Of a stretch of 64,000 nucleotides of DNA, positions 53,503-62,837 are shown piece by piece; position 1 is the stretch's first letter; each line of letters begins with the position of its first letter. The notes under the pieces are model-generated. The model was not told where the DNA came from. It saw nothing but the letters and a program-made list of their open reading frames with translations, and ran no database searches. The translations under genes were made by a program, and so were the position numbers. This stretch comes from Microbaculum marinisediminis (GTDB taxonomy: Bacteria; Pseudomonadota; Alphaproteobacteria; Rhizobiales; Tepidamorphaceae). The stretch covers positions 584,156 to 648,155 of the forward strand of contig NZ_JALIDZ010000001.1 of assembly GCF_025397915.1 (NCBI RefSeq). Direction: 5' to 3'.

Positions 53503-54384
53503 TTACGTCCGTCCGTCGCCGGCTTCGAACAAGGCGTTCAGCCCGTCCCGATAGGTCGGGTACTGCAGTTCGACGCCCAGTTCCTGCTTGATCCTGTCGT
53601 TGCGCGCGCGGCGGTTCGCCGAATAGAAGCTCCGCGCCATCGGCGTCAGCTCGGCGTCGTCGAAGGCAATTTCCGGCGGCGGCGCGACCCCCATCAGGTC
53701 CGCGGCAAAGGCGATGACGTCCTGCGGCGGCCCGGGCTCGTCGTCGGACAGGTTGTAGACGCCGCCGGCGCGCGGACGCGCCATCGAGGCTTCCAGCACG
53801 CCGGCGATATCGGCGACATGGATGCGATTGAAGACCTGGCCGGGCTTCACCAGCCGCCGCGCCTTTCCGGCCTTCAGATTGACCAGCGCGTTGCGGCCCG
53901 GCCCGTAGATGCCGGCGATACGGAACAGCATGACCGGGATGCCGGCCTCCTCGCCGAACCGGAGCCAGTCCTGCTCGGCGACGACGCGGCGGGCGTTGCG
54001 CGGGCTCACAGGAGCGGTCGCCGCCGTCTCGTCGATCCAGGCGCCGCCGTGATCGCCATAGACGCCGAGCGTCGAGAGATAGCCGAGCCACCGGATCGTG
54101 CCCGACCGGGCGGCGAGATCCGCACGGTGGTGGATCAGCACCGGATCGCCCGCCTCTCCCGGCGGGATCGACTGGAGCACGTGCGTCGCGCCGTCGAGCG
54201 CCGTCGCCACCTCCGGTCCCGGCGCAGCGCCTTCGAAGACGACCGCCTCCACGCCTTCGGCCCTGAGCGCCTCGACCTTTTCGCGCGTGCGCACACTGCC
54301 CGCGACGCGCCAGCCGCCTGAGGTCAGGCGACGCGCGAGCGTCATCGCGGAAAAGCCGAGGCCGAAAATGAAAATCTTATTCAT
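53503..54384 (-). CDS. NAD-dependent epimerase/dehydratase (YeeZ-like SDR)
   Basis: A 293-residue atypical short-chain dehydrogenase. The nucleotide-binding motif is FIFGLGFSAMTLARRL (about residues 5-20), a GxGxxA/S variant. The region GYLSTLGVYGDHGGAWIDE carries the Ser/Tyr active-site pattern found in extended SDRs (YGD rather than YxxxK). FRIAGIYGPGRNAL is a family hallmark. The ATG at 54384 is preferred to an in-frame extension to 54465. It overlaps nothing and lies 51 bases from queG on the same strand. Confidence 0.85.
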   Translation of the reverse strand: MNKIFIFGLGFSAMTLARRLTSGGWRVAGSVRTREKVEALRAEGVEAVVFEGAAPGPEVATALDGATHVLQSIPPGEAGDPVLIHHRADLAARSGTIRWLGYLSTLGVYGDHGGAWIDETAATAPVSPRNARRVVAEQDWLRFGEEAGIPVMLFRIAGIYGPGRNALVNLKAGKARRLVKPGQVFNRIHVADIAGVLEASMARPRAGGVYNLSDDEPGPPQDVIAFAADLMGVAPPPEIAFDDAELTPMARSFYSANRRARNDRIKQELGVELQYPTYRDGLNALFEAGDGRT

Positions 54385-54434
54385 GACGTCCGTACCGAGG
54401 GATGATCGTGCCGAATGAAGACGATGCGGGGGGA

Positions 54435-55595
54435 TCACATAGCGCCGGTCAGCGCGGCCTGCCACTCCTCGCGGACCGACGGGTCTTGCTCAGCCGCCTG
54501 CCGATGTTCGGCCAGTGCCGCGAACTCGGTCCCCGGCAACAGTCGCGACAACGCCCAGACCGCGGCGCCACGCACCACCGGCGCTTCGTCGTCGAGGCGG
54601 TCGCGGGCGCAGGCGGCGAGGCCCGTTTCGCCGGAATTGCCGATGGCGATCAGCACGTTGCGCAGGAACCGGTCGCGGCGGATACGCTTGACCGGCGACT
54701 TCGTGAACAGGGCGCGAAAGGCCGTGTCGTCGAGCCGGGACAGATCGGCAAGTGCCGGCAGGGACAGGTCTGGCCGCGCCTGCAGCTTCATCTCGTTCCC
54801 GGCGACGGCGAACTTGTTCCACGGACAGACGGCAAGGCAGTCGTCGCAGCCGTAAATGCGGTTGCCTATGCCCGGGCGCAGCTCGCGGGGGATCGGACCG
54901 GCGTGCTCTATGGTCAGGTAGGAGATGCAGCGCCGCGCATCGAGCCGGTAGGGAGCCGGGAAGGCGCCGGTCGGACAAATGTCGAGGCAGGCGCGGCAGG
55001 AGCCGCAATGGTCGGCCTCAGGTTCGTCTGCGGGAAGCTCGGCGGTGGTGAAGATCTCGCCCAGGAAAAGCCAGGAGCCGAGCTCGCGGGAGACGAGATT
55101 GGTGTGCTTTCCCTGCCAGCCCACGCCGGCGGCCTGCCCCAGCGGCTTTTCCATCACCGGCGCGGTATCGACGAAGACCTTCACGTCCGCGCCGGTGCGC
55201 GTGGCGAAGTCGCGGGCGACCGCCTTCAGCTTCTTCTTGACGATGTCGTGGTAGTCGTCGGCGCGCGCATAGACCGAGATCATCCCGCGGTCGCGGTGTT
55301 TCAGGTCGTCGAGCGGATCGTGGTCCGGACCGTAATTGAGGCCAAGCACGAGGATCGACCGGACATCGGGCCACAAGGCGCGGGGCGCGCGGCGCCGCTC
55401 GGCCGTCGTCGCCATCCACTCCATGGTGCCGTGATGGCCCGCCTCCAGGAAGGCATCGAACCGAGTACCGGTATCAGGGGCGGCGTCGGGGCGGGTTACG
55501 CGGGCAACATCGAAGCCTTCTTCCAGCGCACGCTCGATCGCCCACCGCTTGAGGCGGTCCGGCGAAACAGCGACATCAGAAGTCGAGGTCGACAT
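54435..55595 (-). CDS. queG: Epoxyqueuosine reductase
   Basis: A 386-residue cobalamin- and iron-sulfur-dependent enzyme for the last step of queuosine synthesis in tRNA. Two 4Fe-4S motifs are visible: [16 protein letters not shown] (about residues 198-213) and [13 protein letters not shown] (about 252). The N-terminal cobalamin-binding part includes [11 protein letters not shown] and [21 protein letters not shown]-like C-terminal end follows. Its start lies 20 bases inside the preceding GST gene. Confidence 0.95.
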   Translation of the reverse strand: MSTSTSDVAVSPDRLKRWAIERALEEGFDVARVTRPDAAPDTGTRFDAFLEAGHHGTMEWMATTAERRRAPRALWPDVRSILVLGLNYGPDHDPLDDLKHRDRGMISVYARADDYHDIVKKKLKAVARDFATRTGADVKVFVDTAPVMEKPLGQAAGVGWQGKHTNLVSRELGSWLFLGEIFTTAELPADEPEADHCGSCRACLDICPTGAFPAPYRLDARRCISYLTIEHAGPIPRELRPGIGNRIYGCDDCLAVCPWNKFAVAGNEMKLQARPDLSLPALADLSRLDDTAFRALFTKSPVKRIRRDRFLRNVLIAIGNSGETGLAACARDRLDDEAPVVRGAAVWALSRLLPGTEFAALAEHRQAAEQDPSVREEWQAALTGAM

Positions 55596-56268
55596 AGGTG
55601 CGCGACGGCGCCACTCCCGCGATCTGATCCACCAGCAGAGGCCGGAACGACGGGCGCGACTTCACCCGCGCATACCAGGCCTTGGCCGGTTCGAACTCGT
55701 CCCACGGCACTTCGCCGAGATAGTCGATCGAGGACAGATGCGCGGCGGCGGACAGATCGGCGTAGGACAGATCGTCCCCTCCAAGCCAGTTCCGCCGTCC
55801 CGCAAGCCAGCCGATATAGTGCAGATGATAGCGGATATTGGCGCGGGCGGCGCGGATCGCCGCCGAATCGGGCGCTCCGCCGCCCTGTTCCGGCGTCATG
55901 AAGCGCTTGTAGACGCGCTCGGTCAGCAGATAGTTCGACACCTCCTCGTGGAAACGGATATCGAACCAGTCGAGCAGACGGCGCACCTCGGCGCGCCCGC
56001 GCGCGGTGTCGGGCAGCAGCCTGCGGGCGCCGGCCTCCGCACCGCGCGTCTCGTCGAGATATTCCAGAACCGGTCTCGGCCCGCAGATCGCCGGCCCCTC
56101 GCCGTCGAGCAGGACCGGCAGGGTCCCGGCCGGATTGACGATCAGGAACTCGCGGCGACGTTCCCAGATACGCTCCTCGACGAATTCGGCGCTAAGGCCG
56201 TATTCCCCCAGCGCGATCCGCACGCAACGCGAAAACGGGCAAAACGGGTGGTGATAAAGATTGAGCAT
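55576..56268 (-). CDS. Glutathione S-transferase family protein
   Basis: A 230-residue GST. The N-terminal thioredoxin-like domain opens [20 protein letters not shown], with Cys-Pro-Phe-Ser near residue 10 as the catalytic region, and has the cis-Pro at NPAGTLPVL. The C-terminal helical domain starts near residue 90 and contains [16 protein letters not shown]. The 20-base overlap with queG suggests co-transcription. Substrate unknown. Confidence 0.92.
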   Translation of the reverse strand: MLNLYHHPFCPFSRCVRIALGEYGLSAEFVEERIWERRREFLIVNPAGTLPVLLDGEGPAICGPRPVLEYLDETRGAEAGARRLLPDTARGRAEVRRLLDWFDIRFHEEVSNYLLTERVYKRFMTPEQGGGAPDSAAIRAARANIRYHLHYIGWLAGRRNWLGGDDLSYADLSAAAHLSSIDYLGEVPWDEFEPAKAWYARVKSRPSFRPLLVDQIAGVAPSRTYVDLDF

Positions 56269-56333
56269 ACTCTGCCGTTGTTACGACGCACTGGACTGCG
56301 GCAACCATACGCAAAACCCGCGCGACAGCTTCG

Positions 56334-56362
56334 TTGGATGGCGCGGACGGTTCCGGTATAGA
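56334..56362 (+). promoter_or_regulatory. Promoter of uppP
   Basis: TTGGAT (56334-56339) and TATAGA (56357-56362) are 17 bases apart. A hairpin GACCCCG/CGGGGTC (56415-56421 with 56437-56443) lies in the leader, just before the ribosome-binding site. Confidence 0.55.
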
Positions 56363-56457
56363 GGCCACGACCCCGGGGAACAACACGATTCGCCGATATC
56401 CGGGAGGTTAGCCCGACCCCGATCAGCGAGTCGATACGGGGTCAGCGGGGACGAAAT

Positions 56458-57264
56458 ATGACATCGGAAACGATTATTCAGGCGGCGTTCCTGGGGCTGA
56501 TCGAAGGGTTGACCGAGTTCATCCCGGTATCGTCGACCGCGCATCTCCTGCTGGTCGGCCATTTCCTCGGTTTCGAAAATCCCGGCCGCGCCTTCGAGGT
56601 GCTGATCCAGCTCGGCGCAATCTTCGCCGTCGTCGGCGTCTATTTCACCCGGCTGCTGCGCATCGCGCTGGCGCTGCCGAGCGACCCGAAGGCGCGGAAA
56701 TTCGTGATCGGCGTCGTACTGGCCTTCCTCCCGGCGGCGGTCGTCGGGGTGCTGCTCCACGATTTCATCAAGTCGGTCCTGTTCGAATCGCCGGTCGTGA
56801 TCTGCGTGACGCTGATCGTCGGGGGCCTTCTGCTGATGTGGCTCGATTCGATGGACCTGCGCCCACGCTACACCGAAGCGACGGACTATCCGCTGTCGCT
56901 CTATTTCAAGATCGGCGTGTTCCAGTGCCTCGCCATGGTTCCCGGCGTTTCGCGCTCGGGCGCAACCATCGGCGGCGCGCTCCTGATGGGTGCCGACAAG
57001 CGCTCGGCGGCGGAATTCTCGTTCTTCCTGGCGATGCCGACCATGGCCGGCGCCTTCGCCTACGATCTCTACAAGAACATCGACGTGCTCGGTGCCGAGG
57101 ACGCCAAGCTGATCGCCGTCGGCTTCGTGATGTCGATGATCTCCGGCGTGATCGTGGTGCGCACCCTGCTCGATTTCGTTTCGCGGCACGGTTTCGCACC
57201 GTTCGCCTGGTGGCGAATCATCGTCGGCTCGGCGGGACTTGCCGGTCTCTGGGTCTACGGCTGA
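56458..57264 (+). CDS. uppP: Undecaprenyl-diphosphatase
   Basis: A 268-residue membrane phosphatase that recycles undecaprenyl diphosphate for peptidoglycan and other polymers (also called BacA; extra copies give bacitracin resistance). Motif 1 is [19 protein letters not shown] (about 13-31) with the catalytic Glu residues; motif 2 is [18 protein letters not shown] (about 161-178) with the essential Arg. About eight hydrophobic helices are visible. Confidence 0.97.
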   Translation: MTSETIIQAAFLGLIEGLTEFIPVSSTAHLLLVGHFLGFENPGRAFEVLIQLGAIFAVVGVYFTRLLRIALALPSDPKARKFVIGVVLAFLPAAVVGVLLHDFIKSVLFESPVVICVTLIVGGLLLMWLDSMDLRPRYTEATDYPLSLYFKIGVFQCLAMVPGVSRSGATIGGALLMGADKRSAAEFSFFLAMPTMAGAFAYDLYKNIDVLGAEDAKLIAVGFVMSMISGVIVVRTLLDFVSRHGFAPFAWWRIIVGSAGLAGLWVYG

Positions 57265-57287
57265 GCGGCTGAGCCGCCGACCGGCGG

Positions 57288-58277
57288 TCAGGACTGCGAG
57301 ACAGTGCGGTCCGGCGACGAGAACTGACCGGCCTTGCGATAGCGGGCGAGATAGGCGGGCACGACCGTCTCGATCGCGTTCGGATCGATACCGATGCCTT
57401 CCAGCGTCCGGCCTTCCTTGATCGCCTCTTCCGAAACCACGTTGTCGCGGGCGAGCAAGCGCACCTGATCGACGGTCAGCAGCGGCTTGGGAAACATCTG
57501 CAGGAACCAGGCTTTCAGCTTGGCGATCTCGAAGGGCAGCGGCGCCAGGATGCGGCGCCGGCCGGTCACCTTGAGGATGTATTCGAGAAGCTGCTTGAAG
57601 GTCCGGATTTCCGGGCCGCCGAGCTCATAGACCGTGCCGGACGTCAGCTTGCCGTCCACGCCCTGGGCGACGGCCTCGGCGACGTCGCCGACATAGACCG
57701 GCTGGAACCGGGTGTTGCCGCCACCGATCAGCGGCAGGACCGGCGCGATGCGCGCCATCGCGCCGAAGCGGTTGAAGAAATCATCCTCCGGACCGAACAC
57801 GATCGATGGTCTCATGATCACGGCATCCGGGAACGCGGTCCGTACGGCGGCTTCGCCGGCGGCCTTGGTCCGGGCGTAGTTGGACTCGGAGTTCGCATCC
57901 GCCCCGATGGCCGAGATATGGACCAAGCGACCGACGCCGGCGTCCCGGGCCGCGGCGGCGACGGCGCCGGGGCCGACGGCCTGGACGACATCGAAGCTCT
58001 GACGGCCGGATTCATAGAGAATGCCGACGAGATTGACGACCGCATCGGAGCCGGCAATCGCGCGATCGATCGACTCGCGATTGCGGATGTTGGCCTGGAC
58101 GGCGTGGATCTGGCCGACGCCGCCGAGCGGCTGCAGGAACCCGGCCAGATCGGGCCGGCGCACGGCAACGCGCACCCGATAGCCGCGCCGCGCCAGCGCG
58201 CGCACCACATGTCGGCCGACGAAACCCGAGCCGCCGAAGACCGTGACGAGCTCGCTCCTGACGTATCCGGTCGCCAT
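57288..58277 (-). CDS. Complex I NDUFA9-like NAD(P)-binding protein
   Basis: A 329-residue atypical SDR related to the NDUFA9 accessory subunit of respiratory complex I. The cofactor motif is VTVFGGSGFVGRHVVRAL (about residues 12-29), followed by VRVAVRRPD, whose Arg suggests NADPH. The middle contains GVGRLVHISAIGAD and RPSIVFGPEDDFFNRF; the usual YxxxK is weak (NYARTKAAGE). Alphaproteobacterial homologues are annotated as complex I NDUFA9 subunit family. It converges on uppP. Confidence 0.9.
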   Translation of the reverse strand: MATGYVRSELVTVFGGSGFVGRHVVRALARRGYRVRVAVRRPDLAGFLQPLGGVGQIHAVQANIRNRESIDRAIAGSDAVVNLVGILYESGRQSFDVVQAVGPGAVAAAARDAGVGRLVHISAIGADANSESNYARTKAAGEAAVRTAFPDAVIMRPSIVFGPEDDFFNRFGAMARIAPVLPLIGGGNTRFQPVYVGDVAEAVAQGVDGKLTSGTVYELGGPEIRTFKQLLEYILKVTGRRRILAPLPFEIAKLKAWFLQMFPKPLLTVDQVRLLARDNVVSEEAIKEGRTLEGIGIDPNAIETVVPAYLARYRKAGQFSSPDRTVSQS

Positions 58278-58420
58278 CGCCTGAAAGGCCTCCCTTCCTG
58301 CTGCCCGCCGAACAAGCGCGGGCTTTCCGGCCCCTCAAATAGCCGACGGGTCGGCGGCTGTATAGGCCGTCGACCCGTGCGAAGTCCCGATCTTTTCGTC
58401 GCGTTTTTCGTCGCGCCGGC

Positions 58421-59218
58421 TCAGCCGGTCGCGCCGTCGATGTTTTTCAGCTTCTGCCAGGGATCGGGCGTCTTCATCATCTGCTTGAGGTACGCCATGT
58501 TCACCTTCACGTCCTCCGGCGACAGATCCCGGGCGGCGTAATCCTCGGCCTCGGCGAACTTGCCCTGCATGGCCAGCACGAGTGCGAGATTCTGCCGCAC
58601 CTTCGGCGTCGCCGTGGGATTGGAGGCAGCCTTGCGCAAGGTCATCTCGGCATCGGCGATCTTGTTGGAGAGCGCGTAGGAAAGGCCGAGATTGGCGAGA
58701 ATCGAGGAATTGTTCGGATCGAGCGACAGCGCCTGCTTGTAGCGCTCGCGCGCCTCGCCGTTGCGGCCGAGCTGGTCGAGCGCGGCCCCTTGCGCGGACA
58801 GGGTGGCGGCACTGCGGTCGCCCGCCGAACTCGCCTGCTCCAGCGCAGCGAGCGCCTCGTTCGGATTGCCGGCGCGCAAGGCGCGGCGGCCATAGGCCGA
58901 CAGGATGCGCGGATCACTCGGATTCTTGTCCTTGGCCATCTTGAGAGCGCCGACGGCCTGTTCGGAGCGCCCGAGACCGTCCAGGGCATCGGCGAAGGCG
59001 AGCGCAACGTCGGCGTTGCCCGGATCGCGCTTGAACTGGTCCTGAAGCTTGGCAGCCTGCTTGAGCTGCTCCTGCGACCCGGGGGCCTGGGCGGTCTGGG
59101 TCGCAGCCTCCTTGGATATGGAGCCCGTGGTCAAGGTCTTCTGGCATCCGCCGAGGGCGAGACCCGCAGCGAGCAGGATGACAGGACACTTGAGATAGGC
59201 GGAAACGGAAATCGGCAT
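58421..59218 (-). CDS. TPR lipoprotein (TadD-like)
   Basis: A 265-residue lipoprotein with tetratricopeptide repeats. The signal peptide ends in the lipobox LALGGC, with the lipidated Cys near residue 25. The chain then carries about five TPR units (from about 75 to 240), with segments such as GNPNEALAALEQASS and GRNGEARERYKQALSLDPNN. It resembles TadD, an outer-membrane-associated pilotin of Flp pilus systems, but no other tad genes are in the window. The ATG at 59218 starts the signal peptide directly; an in-frame start at 59281 would add 21 residues. Confidence 0.87.
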   Translation of the reverse strand: MPISVSAYLKCPVILLAAGLALGGCQKTLTTGSISKEAATQTAQAPGSQEQLKQAAKLQDQFKRDPGNADVALAFADALDGLGRSEQAVGALKMAKDKNPSDPRILSAYGRRALRAGNPNEALAALEQASSAGDRSAATLSAQGAALDQLGRNGEARERYKQALSLDPNNSSILANLGLSYALSNKIADAEMTLRKAASNPTATPKVRQNLALVLAMQGKFAEAEDYAARDLSPEDVKVNMAYLKQMMKTPDPWQKLKNIDGATG

Positions 59219-59463
59219 TTGAAGTCCCCGTCCCAGGACGAACACAAAGCCGGCAAAGTCGATCCGGCGACAGTTCGTCAATAAACTGGTAACCCTAACA
59301 GCCGGTTAACCGAGCCCCCCCGGCCATTGGCGCCGGCCCACCCGCGCGGTTCCGTCTGGACTTGCGTCTTCGCACGGCACGTCCCACAAATCCCCGGTCA
59401 CAAGACCCGCGTCTCGATATTCAGGTCGCACGACCCGGGGACACCGTCGCCAGAGGAGCCACC

Positions 59464-60870
59464 ATGATCGACTGCCTGCTGCCCGCCGCGTCATCCGAGA
59501 CCGCCGTTCCGATCCGCTTCGTCGAGCCGGGCGAGGACGACGCCCATCTGGACGGCCTGAGCGCGGCACAGCGGGCCTTCCTGGAGACGACCGGCTACAA
59601 GCCCAAGGCAGGCCGGACGGCGCTGCTTCCCGACGCCGACGGACGCCTGGCGCTGGTGCTGTTCGGGCTCGGGGCGAAGGACGACGCGGACCGAACCCCG
59701 CTGCTGCCCGGCAAGCTCGCGGACGCACTTCCCGCAGGCACCTATCGGTTCGACAACGCGCCGGACGATCCGACTCTGGCGATCCAGTCCTTCGCGCTTG
59801 GACGGTACCGGTTCACTGCCTATCGCGGCGGCGGCGACAGCAAGGACCAGTCCGGCAGCGACGTCAGACTGATCCTCCCGGCAGACGTCGACGAGGCCGA
59901 GATACGCCGCGTCGTGACCGGCGTGTCGCTCGCCCGTGACCTGATCAACACGCCGGCCAACGACATGGGACCGGACGAACTGGAGGCGACGGCACGCAGA
60001 CTCGCCGAGACGCACGCAGCATCGGTCTCGGTGACCACCGGCGACGCGCTGCTCGAGGCCGGCTTCCCGATGATCCACGCCGTCGGCCGGGCCAGCCCGC
60101 GCGCGCCCCGGCTGATCGATCTGAGCTGGGGCGATCCCGCGGCGCCGAAGCTGACCCTCGTCGGCAAGGGCGTCTGCTTCGACACCGGCGGGCTCGATAT
60201 CAAGCCGGCCGCGGGAATGCTGATGATGAAGAAGGACATGGGCGGCGCCGCCTGCGTTCTCGGCCTGGCCGCGATCCTCATGGACGCGAAGCTGCCGGTC
60301 CGTCTGCGCGTGCTGGTGCCGGCAGTGGAAAACGCGGTCGCGGGCAACGCCTTCCGGCCGGGCGACGTGCTGGAAAGCCGCAAGGGACTGGCCGTCGAGA
60401 TCGGCAACACGGACGCGGAAGGCCGGCTGGTGCTGGGCGACGCGCTGGCGCTCGCCGACGAGGAATCCCCCGACCTCATCATCGACATGTCGACGCTTAC
60501 GGGGGCGGCGCGCGTCGCCCTCGGGCCCGACCTGCCCGCCTTCTTCAGCCGCGACGACACGCTCGCCGCCGCGATCGCGGATCAGGCCATGGCCGCCCAC
60601 GACCCGGCCTGGCGGCTGCCACTTTGGCAACCCTACATGAAGATGATCGACGGCAAGGTCGGCGACCTGAACAACGCCGGCAACTCACCGTTCGCCGGGG
60701 CCATTACCGCCGCGCTGTTCCTGTCGCGCTTCGTCGAGCCGGCGACGCCCTGGGCGCATTTCGACGCCTATTGCTGGAATCCGTCGAACCGGCCCGGCCG
60801 GCCGGAAGGCGGCGAGGCGCAGGCGATCCGCGGGCTCTACGCGATGCTCAAGGCGCGCTATGCGGGCTAG
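59464..60870 (+). CDS. M17-family leucyl aminopeptidase
   Basis: A 468-residue cytosolic aminopeptidase of family M17. The metal and catalytic centre is complete: KGVCFDTGGLDIKPAAGM (about 243-260, with Lys and Asp ligands), MKKDMGGAA with Asp, and NTDAEGRLVLGDAL with Asp and Glu ligands and the catalytic Arg. The N-terminal domain (about 1-140) is divergent from PepA, as usual for this subgroup. GAGGAG lies seven bases before the ATG at 59464. Confidence 0.94.
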   Translation: MIDCLLPAASSETAVPIRFVEPGEDDAHLDGLSAAQRAFLETTGYKPKAGRTALLPDADGRLALVLFGLGAKDDADRTPLLPGKLADALPAGTYRFDNAPDDPTLAIQSFALGRYRFTAYRGGGDSKDQSGSDVRLILPADVDEAEIRRVVTGVSLARDLINTPANDMGPDELEATARRLAETHAASVSVTTGDALLEAGFPMIHAVGRASPRAPRLIDLSWGDPAAPKLTLVGKGVCFDTGGLDIKPAAGMLMMKKDMGGAACVLGLAAILMDAKLPVRLRVLVPAVENAVAGNAFRPGDVLESRKGLAVEIGNTDAEGRLVLGDALALADEESPDLIIDMSTLTGAARVALGPDLPAFFSRDDTLAAAIADQAMAAHDPAWRLPLWQPYMKMIDGKVGDLNNAGNSPFAGAITAALFLSRFVEPATPWAHFDAYCWNPSNRPGRPEGGEAQAIRGLYAMLKARYAG

Positions 60871-60886
60871 CTAGGCCGGCACGGCG

Positions 60887-61858
60887 TCAGGCGTTGCCTA
60901 TCAATATCCCGGCGGCGAAGACCAGCGCGCCGCCCATCACGATCTGGAAAGCCGCCGACCAGAACGGCGTGTCCATGTAGCGGTAGCGGATCCACGAGAT
61001 CGCCCAGAGTTCGATCACGACAATGATGATCGCGATCGTGGTGGCGATGCCGAAATGCGGGATCAGATAGGGCAGCGCGTGGCCCAAGCCGCCGATCGTC
61101 GTCATCAGGCCGCTGGCCAGGCCGCGAATCCAGGGGCTGCCGCGCCCGGTCAGCGCGCCGTCGTCGGACAGCGCTTCGGCGAAGCCCATCGAGATGCCGG
61201 CACCGATCGAGGCGGCGAGACCGACAAGGAACGTCTGCCAAGTGTCGTGAGTGGCGAAGGCGGCGGCGAACAGCGGCGCCAGGGTCGACACCGAACCGTC
61301 CATAAGCCCGGCAAGGCCGGGCTGGACGATCTGCAGCAGGAACAGCTTGTGCTCGACCTCCTTCTCGGATTTGACGGCCTCCTTGGTCAGATGCCGCTCG
61401 CCGAGCCGTTCGGCGACGGCCTCGTGATGGCGCTCCTCCTCGGCCAGATCACCGAGCAGCTTGCGGATGCCGGCATCGGTCGAGCGTTCGGCGGCGCGCA
61501 GATAGAACCGCCGCGCCTCCGCCTCCATCAACCCGACCTGCTCGCGCACCTTGTCGATGCCGAGCGGACGCGTCATCCAGTATGGCCGCCGCGTCAGGAA
61601 GCCGCGTATGTCCTCGCGGCGCACAAGCGGGATCGTCTCGCCGAAACGGGAGCGGAACAGCTCGATCAGCCGGCGGCGGTGCTCGTTCTCTTCCGCCGCC
61701 ATGGCATCGAACATCTCCGCGGAAGCCGGAAAGTCGTCGCGCAGCGCATCGGCATAGGTGGCGTAGATGCGCCCGTCCTCCTCTTCCGCGGCGATGGCAA
61801 GCGCCAGAACCTCGCGCTCGGAGAGATCGGAAAAGCGACGTTTGGATAGGATCGGCAT
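60887..61858 (-). CDS. mbfA: Membrane-bound ferritin MbfA (iron/manganese exporter)
   Basis: A 323-residue fusion of a ferritin-like domain and a VIT1/CCC1 transporter domain. The N-terminal four-helix part (about residues 1-150) carries the di-iron ligands in AEEEDGRIY, AEENEHRRR and EAEARRFYLRAAE, with EEERHHEAV. The membrane part (about 165-323) has PGLAGLMDGSVSTLAPLF and GISMGFAEALSDDGALTG. In Bradyrhizobium and Agrobacterium MbfA exports excess iron and is repressed by Irr when iron is low; an Irr-type box lies directly upstream here. Confidence 0.95.
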   Translation of the reverse strand: MPILSKRRFSDLSEREVLALAIAAEEEDGRIYATYADALRDDFPASAEMFDAMAAEENEHRRRLIELFRSRFGETIPLVRREDIRGFLTRRPYWMTRPLGIDKVREQVGLMEAEARRFYLRAAERSTDAGIRKLLGDLAEEERHHEAVAERLGERHLTKEAVKSEKEVEHKLFLLQIVQPGLAGLMDGSVSTLAPLFAAAFATHDTWQTFLVGLAASIGAGISMGFAEALSDDGALTGRGSPWIRGLASGLMTTIGGLGHALPYLIPHFGIATTIAIIIVVIELWAISWIRYRYMDTPFWSAAFQIVMGGALVFAAGILIGNA

Positions 61859-61869
61859 ATCGGCCTCAG

Positions 61870-61886
61870 TTTATAATTATTCTAAA
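61870..61886. promoter_or_regulatory. Irr-type (ICE) operator of mbfA
   Basis: TTTATAATTATTCTAAA (61870-61886) matches the Irr box pattern TTTAGAA-N3-TTCTAAA at 13 of 14 arm positions. It ends 12 bases before the mbfA start and abuts the -10 element. It is also part of a larger inverted repeat, 61871-61892, with perfect 8-base arms. Confidence 0.78.
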
Positions 61887-61913
61887 TTATAACCTCAAAG
61901 CCAGAGGAATCAA
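61886..61913 (-). promoter_or_regulatory. Promoter of mbfA
   Basis: On the minus strand, TTGATT (61913-61908) and a consensus TATAAT (61891-61886) are 16 bases apart. The Irr-type box touches the -10, consistent with repression. Confidence 0.65.
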
Positions 61914-61976
61914 CGGGCGTTTGATCGCGTGCGGGCGGCCCACTGCCCGAGCGCGGTTCGTCATATCCGGAAAACC

Positions 61977-62486
61977 TCAGCCGTTGAATTTCCGCCTGAT
62001 CGCGTCGACAGGCTGCGTCACGGTATCGTCCGCGGTGAGCGTATTGACCTCGTCTCCCGGCCGCACCGGATCATGCCTGAAAATATACCAGACGCCGTCG
62101 TTCTCGCGCTTCTGGTAGATCGTCCCGCCAGCCTCACGATGCAGGAAACAGGTGGTATTGGCCTGCGTGCCGCTGGAATCGGTCCACTTTCCGCGCAGGC
62201 AGAGCCGACCGGAATCCGAAAGCGTGAAACGGCCTTCGCCGTAAGACTCGCCCTTTTCGCCATTGACCCAGGCTAGGAACCGGCGGCCGTCGTCGATGAA
62301 GCGCACCGCCCCGTTATCCCACGTCCAGGTCTTGTCACGATAAAGCTTGTGCAGCTCGACCGCGCTCAACGGCTGTGCACCCGACGGCGGCGCTTCCTCG
62401 GCAAAGGCACTCGTCCCCAGCCCGCCACCGATCAGCAGTGCCACTCCGGCTGCGATCACTCTTCTCACTTTCGACACCAGCACCAT
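61977..62486 (-). CDS. Exported DUF995-like protein
   Basis: A 169-residue secreted protein of unknown function. A Sec signal peptide (about residues 1-29) ends at TSAFA. The mature part has YRDKTWTWDNGAVRF, RRFLAWVNGEKGESYGEGRF and GRLCLRGKWTDSSGTQANTTC, with two Cys residues that could form a disulfide; this pattern matches DUF995, a family largely found in Hyphomicrobiales. GGAGAG precedes the ATG. Confidence 0.82.
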   Translation of the reverse strand: MVLVSKVRRVIAAGVALLIGGGLGTSAFAEEAPPSGAQPLSAVELHKLYRDKTWTWDNGAVRFIDDGRRFLAWVNGEKGESYGEGRFTLSDSGRLCLRGKWTDSSGTQANTTCFLHREAGGTIYQKRENDGVWYIFRHDPVRPGDEVNTLTADDTVTQPVDAIRRKFNG

Positions 62487-62837
62487 CGCTCTCTCCAGAC
62501 CGCCCTGTGGTCAATGCTATTGCGACACCGTAATCCGGCTCAAGGAAAAGGACGTCCTCGCGCCGACCACATCTCCTCTCGCACTTTCGGGGCGCCCTGT
62601 GAATCCGGTTCGAACCCGAAAACGTCAACAATGCGTCGCGGCACCTTAAGCGTAGCGGCCCGCGACACGCGCCGGCATGAAGCGCGCACGACGTGACGGC
62701 AGTCCATGGTTGGCCCGCCCTCGCGGAACCGGTAGTGAGGAATGGCGCCTTCAGACGGCATCCGTCCTGCGTTCGATCAATTTGCACGGACCGGCGGCGG
62801 CGCGGCATCAATTCGGTAGGTCGAGGGAGAACGATCG
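62487..62837. other. Gap between divergent DUF995-like and TRAP genes
   Basis: This 351-base stretch must hold the promoters of both divergent genes. I see no convincing promoter pair, repeat or small gene in it. GAGGGAGA at 62823-62830 is the ribosome-binding site of the TRAP gene. Confidence 0.5.

Noticed and set aside
62600..62625. GGTTCGAACCC, resembling a tRNA T-loop
   Set aside because: The flanking bases do not form a T-stem, and no acceptor, D or anticodon stem can be drawn around it.
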